A stretch of 64,000 bases of DNA from Chitinolyticbacter albus (GCF_024437655.1 NZ_JANBVF010000001.1:264341-328340); one strand, 5' to 3'; shown: positions 9,150 through 18,340, counted from the first letter of the stretch. Made by a program: numbers and translations. Notes: generated by a model not told the origin, from the sequence alone.

Positions 9150-10142
9150 CTATTTGTAGCCGACGCGATCCATCAGCTGGGTCGCCTTGGCCTGCAACTC
9201 GCCCGCCTTCGATACATTGATCGGGTTGGGTTTGAAGCTGCCCCAATCGGCCACCAGGCCGTCAGGCTTCACCTTGGGGTTGACCGGGTATTCGAAATCC
9301 TTGGTCGCATAGAGGTTCTGCGCCTTGTCCGACGACAGCCATTCGATCAGCCGCACCGCACCCTTGGGATTCTTGGCGTGCTTGGTCACGCCGGCGCCGG
9401 ACACGTTCACATGCACGCCTTCGGCATTCTGGTTGGCCCAGAAGATCTTGGCGTTGAAATCCGGCTTCTTGTCGACGATGCGGCCGAAGTAGTAGCTGTT
9501 GGCAATGGCGACGCCGCACTGGCCGGCGGCGAGGGCTTCCAGCATCTTGGTGTCGTCGGCGAACACGTCGGTCGCAAGGTTGGCGACCCAGCCCTTTACC
9601 ACCTGCTCGGTCTTGGCCTCGCCGTGCTGGGCAATCATCATTGCCACCAGCGACTGGTTGTAGACCTTCTTCGAGGTGCGCAGACACAGCTTACCCTTCC
9701 ACTTCGGGTTGGCCAGGTCTTCGTAGGTGGAAAGATCGGTGGGCTTCACTGTCTTCGGGTTGTAGAAGATGGTGCGCACGCGCTGCGACAGGCCGAACCA
9801 CAGCCCGGCAGGATCGCGCAGGTGCGCCGGCACATTGGCGTCGAGCACGCCCGACTTGGTCGATTGGAACAAGCCAAGCTCGGCGGCCTGCCACAGGTTG
9901 CCGGCGTCGACCGTCATCAGGATGTCGGCCGGCGTGTTCTTGCCCTCGGCCTTCAATCGCTCCATCAACGGCCCTTCCTTGTCGGTCAGCACCTTCACAT
10001 CGATGCCGGTTTCCTTGGTGAAGGCATCGAACAGCGGCTTGATCAGTTGCTCGTTGCGCGCCGAGTAGACGGTCACCGATTCAGCCTGGGCAAGGCCGGT
10101 AAAGAGGACCGCAGCGAGCGGGAGGACGAGGAAGCGGGGCAT
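9150..10142 (-). CDS. fbpA: ferric iron ABC transporter substrate-binding protein
   Basis: The 330-residue periplasmic protein captures Fe(III) and delivers it to FbpBC. A signal peptide ends at AQA-ES (cleavage after residue 20). The mature start [14 protein letters not shown] is typical of the FutA/FbpA family. The adjacent tyrosines Y217 and Y218 (ANSYYFG) correspond to the Tyr pair that binds iron in FbpA. The start is preceded by a CCGGAGAG ribosome-binding site. The gene has its own promoter with a good Fur box and its own terminator, which is compatible with making the binding protein in excess over the membrane complex. Confidence 0.95.
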   Translation of the reverse strand: MPRFLVLPLAAVLFTGLAQAESVTVYSARNEQLIKPLFDAFTKETGIDVKVLTDKEGPLMERLKAEGKNTPADILMTVDAGNLWQAAELGLFQSTKSGVLDANVPAHLRDPAGLWFGLSQRVRTIFYNPKTVKPTDLSTYEDLANPKWKGKLCLRTSKKVYNQSLVAMMIAQHGEAKTEQVVKGWVANLATDVFADDTKMLEALAAGQCGVAIANSYYFGRIVDKKPDFNAKIFWANQNAEGVHVNVSGAGVTKHAKNPKGAVRLIEWLSSDKAQNLYATKDFEYPVNPKVKPDGLVADWGSFKPNPINVSKAGELQAKATQLMDRVGYK

Positions 10143-10178
10143 GGCGGACTCTCCGGAATGAGCTGAATTCAGCCTGTC

Positions 10179-10207
10179 ACTTTAGCGTTTTTGACAATCA
10201 TTCTCAA
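10179..10207 (-). promoter_or_regulatory. fbpA promoter
   Basis: On the minus strand, TTGAGA (10202-10207) and TAAAGT (10179-10184) are spaced by exactly 17 bp, about 40 bp before the fbpA start. The Fur box occupies the -35 and spacer. Confidence 0.6.
10192..10206 (-). promoter_or_regulatory. Fur box upstream of fbpA
   Basis: TGACAATCATTCTCA on the plus strand (TGAGAATGATTGTCA on the minus) matches all but two specified positions of the palindromic Fur motif TGATAATNATTATCA. It lies within the promoter of fbpA, so iron-bound Fur should repress the gene. Confidence 0.8.
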
Positions 10208-10574
10208 CAAATGCTTGCCAGGCGCCGCTCCACGCCAGCAGCCAAGCGGCCTCACTAGAAAGAGCCCCCCGCCCTGCTCACACCCGGGCAAGGTCATTCG
10301 ATTTCCAGCCGGTGCCAGCCCTGCCCGGCGGCGATCGGCGAAATGGCGGGTGCGCATTCAACCGACGCGAATCAACGACCCGGTGTTCCGGATTGCACCT
10401 CACTGAATGGCTCATGACCTGGCCCTCTGCACAGAACAGCGTGGCACCTCCACGCGAGTGCAATGCGGCGCGGCACCACTGTCGTTTCTGAATGGGCCAT
10501 TCTCCTTGCTCAATCAACAACTTGGCAGGATGCTTACGGCCCCAGCGGCAAGCCTTATGATCCTGTACTTCAGT

Positions 10575-10603
10575 TTGGTGGCGAGCGGCAGCGGCGCTAC
10601 AAT
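10575..10603 (+). promoter_or_regulatory. candidate rdgC promoter
   Basis: TTGGTG (10575-10580) and TACAAT (10598-10603) are 17 bp apart, placing a start of transcription about 20 nt before the rdgC ATG. Confidence 0.5.
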
Positions 10604-10630
10604 CCCCGACCGTTTCAAGAAGGATGCAGC

Positions 10631-11539
10631 ATGCTCTGGTTCCGCAATCTCCAGCTCTACCGCCTCGCCCCCGATCACGGCCTGAGCGCCGAATCGATCA
10701 CCGATTGCCTTGCCAAGCGGCCCTGGTTGCCCTGTGGCGCGATGGACCTGATGACGCAAGGCTGGGTGCCGCCGGCGCCGCACGCAGTCGAGTTGTTCGG
10801 CTATCCGCAGCAAGGCGCGGTGCTGGTCGCGCTCAAGACCGAAGAGAAAATCCTGCCGTCCATCGTGGTGAAGCAGGAGGCCGAATACCGTATCGCGCAG
10901 ATCGAGTCGGAAGAAAACCGCAAGGTCGGCCGCAAGGAAGCCAAGGACCTGCGCGATCAGGTGACGCACGAACTACTGCCCAAGGCCTTCACCCGTTCGC
11001 GCGTGCAACGCGCGCTGATCGACCTGGAAGCGGGCCTGGTGCTGGTCGATGCTGGCGCCGCCGCCAAGGCCGAACAGCTGCTCTCGGCACTGCGTGAAGC
11101 GCTGGGCAGCCTGCCCACGCGGCTGATCGATACGCAGACTACGCCGCAGACGGCGATGACGTTGTGGCTGGAAAGCGCGGATGCGGGCGAGTTCGATCTG
11201 GGTCAGGACGCCGAATTGCGCGAGCCGGGCGACGAGGGTGCCATTGCCCGCGTCTCGCGCCAGCCGCTCGACAGCGACGAGATCCGCCGTCATCTGGAAG
11301 CCGGCAAGCTCGTCAGCCGCGTCGCATTGTCCTGGCAGGACCGCATCGCCTTCCAGCTCACTGAGAAGCTCGAGCTCAAGCGCGTCACCATGCTCGACAC
11401 ACTGACCGACGCGGTGAAGGATTTGGATGCGGCCGATCAGGCGGCGCTGTTCGACAGCGGCCTGGCGCTGACCATCGGCGAGCTGCGCGGCCTGGTGCCA
11501 ACGCTGATCGAAGCCCTGGGCGGCGAACAGGGCGCGTAG
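10631..11539 (+). CDS. rdgC: recombination-associated protein RdgC
   Basis: RdgC forms a dimeric ring on double-stranded DNA and limits RecA filament activity; in Neisseria it affects pilin variation. The 302-residue product has the family's length (303 in E. coli) and its N-terminus MLWFRNLQLYRL, plus the LPKAFTRSRVQRALID segment. The ATG at 10631 is preceded by AAGGA. The frame is open upstream to 10463, but the extension lacks homology and covers the promoter. Confidence 0.95.
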   Translation: MLWFRNLQLYRLAPDHGLSAESITDCLAKRPWLPCGAMDLMTQGWVPPAPHAVELFGYPQQGAVLVALKTEEKILPSIVVKQEAEYRIAQIESEENRKVGRKEAKDLRDQVTHELLPKAFTRSRVQRALIDLEAGLVLVDAGAAAKAEQLLSALREALGSLPTRLIDTQTTPQTAMTLWLESADAGEFDLGQDAELREPGDEGAIARVSRQPLDSDEIRRHLEAGKLVSRVALSWQDRIAFQLTEKLELKRVTMLDTLTDAVKDLDAADQAALFDSGLALTIGELRGLVPTLIEALGGEQGA

Positions 11540-11562
11540 TGCCGCGTTGACGGCATCAAGCG

Positions 11563-12018
11563 TCAGCGCAACAGGCGCGCGTCGAAATCGAACGGTGCTT
11601 CGACACGCGCGGTCACGCCGCGTGCCGCGAGCTGGGCGGGGTTCAGCATTAGATTGGATTCCAGCGGCACGATCACCGAAGGCACATACAGCGCGAGCTG
11701 CCCGGATTCGCGCAGCCAGCGCGTGCCGGCGTCGCGGCTGGCGTCGCCCGGCGGCACCGCATCCCAGTCCCGCGGTGGGGTGACGCTGCCATACAGCGCG
11801 TCGTCGTCGGGCAACTCAATCACCACCAGCTGGTAGTCGCGCGGCATCAGCCCCGGTTCAGGTAGATGGGCCAGTACCTCCAGCGCGCACAACGCCCGGC
11901 TGCTCGCCGCATAGACGGCCGGCACGTCGCGATGATTCCAGCGCCCGCCCTCCAGCGCCGCGCCGTAGCCGGAAAGATCGGTGGCGTAAGCGGCGCGGGC
12001 GATGCGCCAGACCTTCAA
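11563..12018 (-). CDS. RES domain toxin (NAD-degrading type)
   Basis: The 151-residue protein begins MKVWRIARAAYATDLSG and contains GGRWN, VYAASS and ALEVLAHL, the core of the RES domain. The conserved Arg (R26), Tyr (Y36) and Glu (E47) of RES toxins are present. Characterised members (MbcT, RES-Xre systems) consume cellular NAD+, stopping growth. The gene overlaps the upstream antitoxin gene by 4 nt, as usual for this type II family. No truncation is visible, so the system is probably intact. Confidence 0.88.
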   Translation of the reverse strand: MKVWRIARAAYATDLSGYGAALEGGRWNHRDVPAVYAASSRALCALEVLAHLPEPGLMPRDYQLVVIELPDDDALYGSVTPPRDWDAVPPGDASRDAGTRWLRESGQLALYVPSVIVPLESNLMLNPAQLAARGVTARVEAPFDFDARLLR

Positions 12019-12476
12019 AAAACGCCCCCGTACTGGATGGTGACCAGCACGCGGCGCACTTCCTGCGCGCCGATCTCGGTATCGAGCATGGAGAACGGCG
12101 TAGCGCCGTTGAACGCGCGCGACGGCAGCGTCAGCCAGCGCTTGGCCTGCGCCGCATCACCAAAGGCCGCGACGGCGCGATCGGTGATCTCGGCAATGCG
12201 CGCCACGCGTTCGCTCTCGGCCACGCCCAGCGTCTTGTTTTCCTTGGTCAGACGGGCCGCGGTGGAGGCCGGCAGGTGCAGCACGCCATACACCGCCTGC
12301 TTGGGGATATCGAATTCGTCCGAGATGCCTTGTAGCACATCGGCGGACATACCCTCGCGGATCAGCGCGATACGACGCGCCGGCGACGCTTGTGCCAGCT
12401 CCGACGACAACAGGCGAAAACTGCTGTTCTTGTCGGCTTCGCCAAGCCGGGCAAGACGGATTGCGTTTTGAGCCAT
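12015..12476 (-). CDS. Xre/MbcA/ParS-type antitoxin (DUF2384)
   Basis: This 153-residue protein pairs with the RES toxin. The N-terminal half is helical and DNA-binding-like (an IPKQAVYGVLHLPASTAAR segment resembles the Xre-like helix-turn-helix of the family). The C-terminal half, with AFGDAAQAKRWLTLPSRAF and MLDTEIGAQEV, is the toxin-binding MbcA/ParS domain. It is the first gene of the pair and is expected to repress its own promoter, where an inverted repeat is seen about 20-45 nt upstream. Confidence 0.88.
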   Translation of the reverse strand: MAQNAIRLARLGEADKNSSFRLLSSELAQASPARRIALIREGMSADVLQGISDEFDIPKQAVYGVLHLPASTAARLTKENKTLGVAESERVARIAEITDRAVAAFGDAAQAKRWLTLPSRAFNGATPFSMLDTEIGAQEVRRVLVTIQYGGVF

Positions 12477-12495
12477 GCTGGGCTCCTAAAGCTCA

Positions 12496-12519
12496 TTTGA
12501 GATTAAATAATAACTCAAA
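12496..12519 (-). promoter_or_regulatory. candidate operator of the toxin-antitoxin pair
   Basis: TTTGAG (12496-12501) and CTCAAA (12514-12519) form an inverted repeat around an AT-rich 12-bp centre directly upstream of the antitoxin start. Its position fits an autoregulatory operator over the promoter. Confidence 0.5.
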
Positions 12520-12567
12520 CGAGACAAATGGGGGGGGCGTCGTATTGCACCCGGCACAGCGTGTCCT

Positions 12568-13020
12568 TTAATGCAGGCCCAAGCCCCGGGCCATGAAGGC
12601 AGCGAGGATAGGCAGCAACACCAGCAAGTGGCTCTCGATCATCAAACAGGAACGAACCCGGCGCAGGTCGGCCGCTTCCGGCACAAAGCCAGGATCGGCC
12701 AGCACCGCCCGCCGCCACGCCTGGAAACGTCGGGTTGGATAGACCGAGATCAGGCCGATCAGTACGAATAGCGTGATCTTGGCGTGGAACACCGGGTTGG
12801 ATAGATAGAACGCCGCGCCCTTGGCACCGAAATAGAGGCGTGCCAGGCCACTGGCCAGCACGATCATCGCCGACAGGAAATAGACGATGTCGTAACGCGC
12901 CAGGCGCGCGGCGGCGACAGGCATCCATTCGCGCTTGACCAGCACGGTCTCGATCGCGAGAAAGGTGATCAGGACAAAGATCGCCAGGAAGTGGGTGGCG
13001 GCAAGGACGGCGTCGAGCAT
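12568..13020 (-). CDS. DUF2214 family membrane protein
   Basis: The 150-residue product has four predicted membrane segments (roughly residues 5-28, 45-66, 78-95 and 128-147) and the conserved LARYDIVYFLSAM and NPVFHAKITLFVLIGLISVYPT blocks of DUF2214. The function is unknown. The start ATG at 13020 lies next to a CGGAG-like site. It is on the same strand as the toxin-antitoxin pair but separated by about 90 bp including an 8-G run. Confidence 0.8.
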   Translation of the reverse strand: MLDAVLAATHFLAIFVLITFLAIETVLVKREWMPVAAARLARYDIVYFLSAMIVLASGLARLYFGAKGAAFYLSNPVFHAKITLFVLIGLISVYPTRRFQAWRRAVLADPGFVPEAADLRRVRSCLMIESHLLVLLPILAAFMARGLGLH

Positions 13021-13535
13021 GAAAACTCCGGGGGAAAATGGAACGCCCCGCAGCTTGGCTCAGCGGCAGTGCCACCGCAAGCACAGGCCCACAGGGCCGT
13101 GACATTCATGCCCACTGGATGGGTAATCCATTAAATCACGACTACTTCCAGCACATTTATTGACCGTTCATCTGCTCGTGAATGGCTGTAATTCCATTCC
13201 AATGCAATTTTTCTTACGTAAGCGTTCCACCCTCTCCACCACAATTATTATTTCACTTTTGTTGCATCGCACCACACACGCCTTGGTCTACCTGCAAAAT
13301 TCACACTTACATTGTTTGTTTACAGTAAAAGGTGTCTTTTTTTCCTGCAGCGCATGCACATCCGCTTAGCTTTCAAATACATCAGAACATGATTAATTAA
13401 TTATTTGCATCCTGCCTTGATGGCCGATCAATATGTTTTCCGCCGCAATGCCACATCGGCATGTGGGCTCGTTGCGAATCCAATCGCTGCTTCGAATTGA
13501 TCTGGTTTAGGGTCATTCAACTGGGTAGGGCGAAA
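13021..13535. other. AT-rich intergenic region upstream of homospermidine synthase
   Basis: This 515-bp gap is much richer in A+T than its surroundings from about 13100 onward, with tracts such as ATTAATTAATTAT near 13390. No supported gene lies in it: a 69-codon frame at 13160 begins with TTG and has no ribosome-binding site. Such a region could hold the promoter and regulator sites of the polyamine-lipid locus or be a target for a nucleoid silencer. Confidence 0.6.
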
Positions 13536-14945
13536 ATGATCGAAACTCACTATGAATTCACGGGAAAAGTACTCATCGTCGGCTTTGGATCGATAGGGCA
13601 AGGGGTACTCCCACTATTGCTCCGACACTTCCAATTAAAACCGTCCCATATCAGCATCGTAGCAGCTGATTACGATGGCTGTGAAATAGCGGCGCGATAT
13701 GGAATACGCCTGACCGCCATAGAATTAACCGAAGTCAATTACCGTCAGGTGTTGGCTCCCATGTTGGAGCCGGGCGATTTTCTGGTCAATGTGTCCAATG
13801 ACGTCGCGAGTTTTTCATTGATCGAGCTTTGTCAAAGGCTGGGAGCGCTCTATATCGACACCTGCATTGAACCCTGGGCTGGCGGCTATACCAATACCCG
13901 AATTCCACCGCGGGAACGCAGCAATTACGCCCTGCGCGAACAGGTGCTCACATTGCGCAAGGATTTCCCCCACGGCCCCACCAGTGTGCTGACCCATGGC
14001 GCCAATCCCGGGCTGGTTTCGCATTTCGTCAAACAGGCGCTGATGGATCTGGCCGATGCGAGCCACCAGAAAATCGATCCGCCGACGAGTCGTGCCGGCT
14101 GGGCGCAACTGGCACGGCATCTGGGCATCCGCGTGATCCAGGTTGCCGAGCGGGATTTCCAGCAGGCATCGCCGCGCAAGCAGCCGGACGAGTTCGTCAA
14201 CACCTGGTCGGTGGAAGGCTTCGTCGGCGAGGGTTGCCAGCCGGCTGAGCTGGGCTGGGGCAGCCACGAGCAACACTTTCCGCACGATGGTCATCGACAT
14301 CCCCATGGTTGCCGCTCGGCCATCTTCCTCAACCAGCCGGGCGCGGCGACGCGCGTGCGCAGCTGGACCCCACAGGCCGGCGCTTATCACGGCTTTTTGA
14401 TCACCCATAGCGAAGCGATTTCGATCGCCGACTATCTCACCATCGGCAAGGGCGACACCCCCGATTACCGGCCGACCGTGTACTACGCCTACCACCCGTG
14501 CGACGACGCGGTGCTGTCGCTGCACGAACTGGCCGGCCGCAACTGGCAGCTGCAACCCAAGATCAAGCTGGTCAAGGAAGAGATCGAGCATGGCCACGAC
14601 GAGCTGGGCGTGCTGCTGCTCGGGCATGCCTGGGGCGGCTACTGGTTCGGCTCGCGCCTCGATATCACCGAGGCCCGGCTGCTGGCCCCGCACAACGGTG
14701 CCACCAGCCTGCAGGTAACTGCGGCCGTCGTCGCCGCCATGGACTGGGCAATCCGCCATCCCACCGAGGGCATCGTCGAGCCGGAGGACCTGCCCTACGA
14801 CGAGATCCTGGCCTTCTGCCGCCCTTACCTCGGCGAGCTGCTCGGCGCCTACACCAGCTGGAATCCCTTGCAGGATCGCGGCTGGATCTTTCCCGAAGAG
14901 GTCGATCACACCGACCCGTGGCAATTCAAGAACTTCAGAGTTTAA
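13536..14945 (+). CDS. hss: homospermidine synthase
   Basis: This enzyme makes sym-homospermidine from putrescine (or spermidine plus putrescine) in an NAD-dependent aminobutyl transfer (EC 2.5.1.44). The 469-residue product has the saccharopine-dehydrogenase-like Rossmann start GKVLIVGFGSIGQG (10-23) and family blocks NVSNDVASFSLIELCQRLG, YIDTCIEPWAGGY, THGANPGLVSHFVKQAL and LLLGHAWGGYWFGSRLDI. ATG 13536 is preceded by GTAGGG. The first ~300 nt are richer in AT and rare codons than the rest. Only 18 bp separate it from the acyl-AMP ligase/reductase gene, implying a shared operon. Confidence 0.92.
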   Translation: MIETHYEFTGKVLIVGFGSIGQGVLPLLLRHFQLKPSHISIVAADYDGCEIAARYGIRLTAIELTEVNYRQVLAPMLEPGDFLVNVSNDVASFSLIELCQRLGALYIDTCIEPWAGGYTNTRIPPRERSNYALREQVLTLRKDFPHGPTSVLTHGANPGLVSHFVKQALMDLADASHQKIDPPTSRAGWAQLARHLGIRVIQVAERDFQQASPRKQPDEFVNTWSVEGFVGEGCQPAELGWGSHEQHFPHDGHRHPHGCRSAIFLNQPGAATRVRSWTPQAGAYHGFLITHSEAISIADYLTIGKGDTPDYRPTVYYAYHPCDDAVLSLHELAGRNWQLQPKIKLVKEEIEHGHDELGVLLLGHAWGGYWFGSRLDITEARLLAPHNGATSLQVTAAVVAAMDWAIRHPTEGIVEPEDLPYDEILAFCRPYLGELLGAYTSWNPLQDRGWIFPEEVDHTDPWQFKNFRV

Positions 14946-14963
14946 CCAGGGAGCCCGTACATC

Positions 14964-17900
14964 ATGGATCACCATGGCAACATGGCCCGGCTGGACGATG
15001 TCCTGTCCTACTGGGCCGAGCAACAGCCGCGACGTAAGGCCTATACCGAACTCGATGCCGAGGGCGCGGAGGTTGAGAGCATCAGTTACGAGCAGCTGGC
15101 GGCACGTGCCGGGGCCCTGGCGGTGCGGCTGCGCACGCTGGCCGAGCCCGGGCAGCATGTGATCCTGGCCTACCCGGCCGGGGTCGACTTCATGGTCGCC
15201 TTCTTCGGCTGCATGTACGCCGGTCTCGTCGCCGCGCCCGTGCCCTTGCCCAAGCGCAATCGACCCAATGCGCGGCTGGCGCAGATGGTGGCGGCATCCG
15301 ATGCCGCGCTGCTGTTAAGCAACAGTGCGACGCTGCAATGGATGGGCAGCGTACTGGTGCGCGAGGCGGACTGGCCGGCCCGCGTCACCCTCGTGGCCAG
15401 TGATGACGGGACCACCGCCCCATCCGCCACCCCGCCGAGCCAGGCGCAGCATCCTATTGAACGTGGACCGCAGGCCTTCACCCAGTTCACCTCCGGCTCC
15501 ACCTCGCTGCCCAAGGGGGTGATGATCAGCCACGAGGCCTGTCTCTACAACCTGCAGATGGCCCGCTCGGTGAGCGGTGCGCGATCCGATTCGGTGTTCG
15601 TCAGCTGGCTGCCGCATTACCACGACCTCGGGCTTGTCGCCCACCTGTTACACAGCTTCTACTGCGGCAGCCACTGCGTGGTACTGGCGCCATCGACCTT
15701 TGTCGCCCAGCCCGTGCAATGGTTGCGCGCGATCAGCCGCTATCACGGCCAGTACACCGGCGCACCGAATTTCGCCTACCAGCTGTGCCTCGATCGCATC
15801 GGTGAGGCAGAACGACAAAGGCTGGATCTCTCCAGCCTGAAGATGGCGATCAACGCCGCCGAGCCCGTCCAGGCGCAGACGGTGCGCGATTTCTGCGCGG
15901 GCTTCGCCGTCAGCGGCTTCGAGCCCCGGATGTTCCTGCCCGCCTTCGGCATGGCCGAGGCCACGGTGTTCGTTGCATCGGGCACGCTCGACGACGAGCC
16001 GGTGTACAAGCAGATCGACGCGATGGCGCTCTACACCGAAGGCGTGGCGCGGCCAGCGCAGCCCGGTCGTGAAGCGAAGGAGCTGGTGGGCTGCGGCCAC
16101 GGCAAGTTGCACCAGCGGCTCACCATCGTCGATGCGCAGACCCGCCTTGCGCTCCCTGCCAACCGCGTCGGCGAAATCTGGGTACATGGGCCCAATGTGA
16201 TGACGGGCTACTACAAGCGGCCAGAAGCCAATGCCGAGGCCTTCGGCACGCTCGATAGCGACGATCAGCGCCAGCTACGCACCGGCGATCTGGGCTTTAT
16301 CGATGAGACGGGCGAGCTCTTCATCACCGGCCGGATCAAGGATCTGATCATCATCAACGGCGCCAACTTCTATCCGCAGGATATCGAGGCGTGCGTCGAG
16401 GCAAGCCACGCGGCGTTGCGCCGCGACGGCAGCGCGGCGTTCGGCATCAGCGATGGCATCTCGGAGCGGCTGGTGCTGTTTGCCGAAGTGGACAAGGACA
16501 CCGCGCAGCGCGCGGCCGGCGATCCGTCATTGCTCGACGCCATTGCCGAAGAGATCGGCGCCGCCGTCACCCAGCACTTCGAACTCGCCGTCGCGCATAT
16601 CGTGTTCCTCAAGCCCACCCAGCTGCCCAAGACCTCCAGCGGCAAAGTGCGGCGCCAGGAATGCAAACAGCGTTTCTTGCAGCAGCACCCCGAACGACTC
16701 TCGCAATGGCCGAGTGCCACTCCCCCCCACCCCGAGGAAAGGAAACAGCCGATGTACAACATAGAAAAGGCGTTGCAACGCGTGACCGACATGGGCGCGG
16801 AGCACCTGCGCGTATTCAGCCTGCTCACCCAGATCCTTACCGCGCGCTACAAGCTGCGCCTGGCGGATTTCGACATCGACAAGTCGATCTTCTTCTACGG
16901 GATCGATTCGCTCAGCATCATCGATATCCACGCCGAGATGGAAAAGAAGCTGGAACGCTCCATCCCCACGGTGGCGTTCTTCCATGCCAACACCGTGATC
17001 GAGATGATCGACGATATCGTCATCGGCATGACCGATCGCAGCCAGTTCGATCGCCGCATCGCCGAAGGCCGCACGCTGCGCGAGGAGGTCGATCAATCGG
17101 TGTCCTATCTCGCCGAGAAGCTCGACAAGGTCAAGGGCAGCTCCGACGGCGCCATCGGCCGCCGCACCTTGCTGACCGGCGCATCGGGTTTCGTGGGCGT
17201 GGCGCTGCTCAAGGAAATTCTGGAGCGGTCGGACGCCGCCGTGGTATGCATGGTGCGCGCCGCCGACGAGGCCGCCGCGCTCAAGCGCATCCGCAATACC
17301 TCGGCCAAGTATGCGTTGACGCTGCCACAGGGCTGGGAGTCACGCGTCTCGGTCATGATCGGCGACATGTCCAAGCCGCAGTTCGGCCTCACCGACACCG
17401 ATTACCAGCGCTATGCCGCCGAGATCGACAGCATCTACCACTGCGCGGCCATCGATAACTTCTACCTGCCGTACAGCGTGATGCGCAAGACCAATGTGCT
17501 GGGCGCGATCGAGGTGCTCGATTTCGCGCTGCACACACAGCTCAAGCCCATCTTCTATATCTCCAGCTGCGCCGTCTCGATGCTGGAAGGCAAGGAAGAG
17601 AACACCGAGGTGACCGGTCTCGTGAACGGCTACGCGCAGAGCAAGTTCGTCGTCGAGCAGATCATGCTGGAGCTGGCCGAGCGCGGCTACCCGCTGGTCA
17701 ACTACCGGCTGGGCTATCTGTACAACCTGCGGGTGCAGGACGTGGCCGACAACACCCCGTTCGAAAAGCTGTTGCAACAGGTGGAAGCTGCTTACGGCGA
17801 ACTCGACGAAGAGCTGATCATCGACGCCGATGCCTTCGAGAACTTCCTCTCGGTCATTCCGCAGATCGGCGCCTTCCCGCTCATGGATGCCGATTTCGAC

Positions 17901-18281
17901 CTGACCCCGGTCGAGTACGCGGCCAAGGCCATCGTCGCCACCACGGTGCTGCCAGCCGCCAAACGCAAGACCACCTACACCTTCTACAACCCCAAACCCC
18001 TGCACTGGCAGGATGTGGCCACCTACTTCAAAAAGGAACACCCGGACATCGAGCTGGTTGCGCTGCCCGAGTTCCTGGATCGCTACGAGGACTACATCCG
18101 CAAGACCAACCGCGTCAGCGTGAAGCTGCTGAAATCCGTGGTGTCGCACCGGCTGGATCACCAGCTGAACGTGATGTTCCGCCATGTGGAAAACGATCAC
18201 GCCACGCAGTTCAAGGCATGGTGCCCGCCGTGCGATGCGCGCTTCACCCACTACTACGTGGATTTCGCCGTCAACGGTTAA
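14964..18281 (+). CDS. acyl-AMP ligase - acyl carrier - thioester reductase fusion
   Basis: The 1105-residue protein has three domains. Residues 1-590 are an AMP-forming adenylating domain of the fatty acyl-AMP ligase type (P-loop FTSGSTSLPKG at 175-185; LVGCG and VGEIWVHGPNVMTGYY typical of FAALs). Residues ~600-710 hold an acyl carrier domain with the phosphopantetheine serine S649 in GIDSLS. Residues ~730-1105 are a short-chain-dehydrogenase-like thioester reductase with NADPH motif TGASGFVG (738-745) and catalytic YAQSK (Y890, K894). It should activate a carboxylic acid, load it on its carrier and release it reductively as aldehyde or alcohol. No phosphopantetheinyl transferase is nearby. 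It is coupled to homospermidine synthase. Confidence 0.9.
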   Translation: MDHHGNMARLDDVLSYWAEQQPRRKAYTELDAEGAEVESISYEQLAARAGALAVRLRTLAEPGQHVILAYPAGVDFMVAFFGCMYAGLVAAPVPLPKRNRPNARLAQMVAASDAALLLSNSATLQWMGSVLVREADWPARVTLVASDDGTTAPSATPPSQAQHPIERGPQAFTQFTSGSTSLPKGVMISHEACLYNLQMARSVSGARSDSVFVSWLPHYHDLGLVAHLLHSFYCGSHCVVLAPSTFVAQPVQWLRAISRYHGQYTGAPNFAYQLCLDRIGEAERQRLDLSSLKMAINAAEPVQAQTVRDFCAGFAVSGFEPRMFLPAFGMAEATVFVASGTLDDEPVYKQIDAMALYTEGVARPAQPGREAKELVGCGHGKLHQRLTIVDAQTRLALPANRVGEIWVHGPNVMTGYYKRPEANAEAFGTLDSDDQRQLRTGDLGFIDETGELFITGRIKDLIIINGANFYPQDIEACVEASHAALRRDGSAAFGISDGISERLVLFAEVDKDTAQRAAGDPSLLDAIAEEIGAAVTQHFELAVAHIVFLKPTQLPKTSSGKVRRQECKQRFLQQHPERLSQWPSATPPHPEERKQPMYNIEKALQRVTDMGAEHLRVFSLLTQILTARYKLRLADFDIDKSIFFYGIDSLSIIDIHAEMEKKLERSIPTVAFFHANTVIEMIDDIVIGMTDRSQFDRRIAEGRTLREEVDQSVSYLAEKLDKVKGSSDGAIGRRTLLTGASGFVGVALLKEILERSDAAVVCMVRAADEAAALKRIRNTSAKYALTLPQGWESRVSVMIGDMSKPQFGLTDTDYQRYAAEIDSIYHCAAIDNFYLPYSVMRKTNVLGAIEVLDFALHTQLKPIFYISSCAVSMLEGKEENTEVTGLVNGYAQSKFVVEQIMLELAERGYPLVNYRLGYLYNLRVQDVADNTPFEKLLQQVEAAYGELDEELIIDADAFENFLSVIPQIGAFPLMDADFDLTPVEYAAKAIVATTVLPAAKRKTTYTFYNPKPLHWQDVATYFKKEHPDIELVALPEFLDRYEDYIRKTNRVSVKLLKSVVSHRLDHQLNVMFRHVENDHATQFKAWCPPCDARFTHYYVDFAVNG

Positions 18282-18296
18282 GCACCGGTCCAACCC

Positions 18297-18340
18297 GCCG
18301 GCGTGGGTCGTCGCGATGGCCGCCCACGCCGGCCCTTCTT
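18297..18340 (+). terminator. hairpin after the acyl-AMP ligase/reductase gene
   Basis: GCCGGCGTGGG (18297-18307) and CCCACGCCGGC (18323-18333) form a perfect 11-bp stem with a 15-nt loop, followed by CCTTCTT. It is likely a terminator or attenuator before the SMR gene. A second stem, GCAGCCGC/GCGGCTGC (18344-18364), follows 10 nt later. Confidence 0.55.

Larger units (their letters stand above)
10143..10630. other. divergent intergenic region fbpA-rdgC
   Basis: The left end holds the fbpA promoter and Fur box; the right end holds the rdgC promoter. The 300 bp in between (about 10210-10560) contain only short open frames on both strands with no ribosome-binding sites or recognisable products. 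I see nothing else in it. Confidence 0.5.

Noticed and set aside
13160..13369. 69-codon frame in the AT-rich gap before hss
   Set aside because: TTG start without ribosome-binding site and no recognisable sequence; more likely regulatory DNA.
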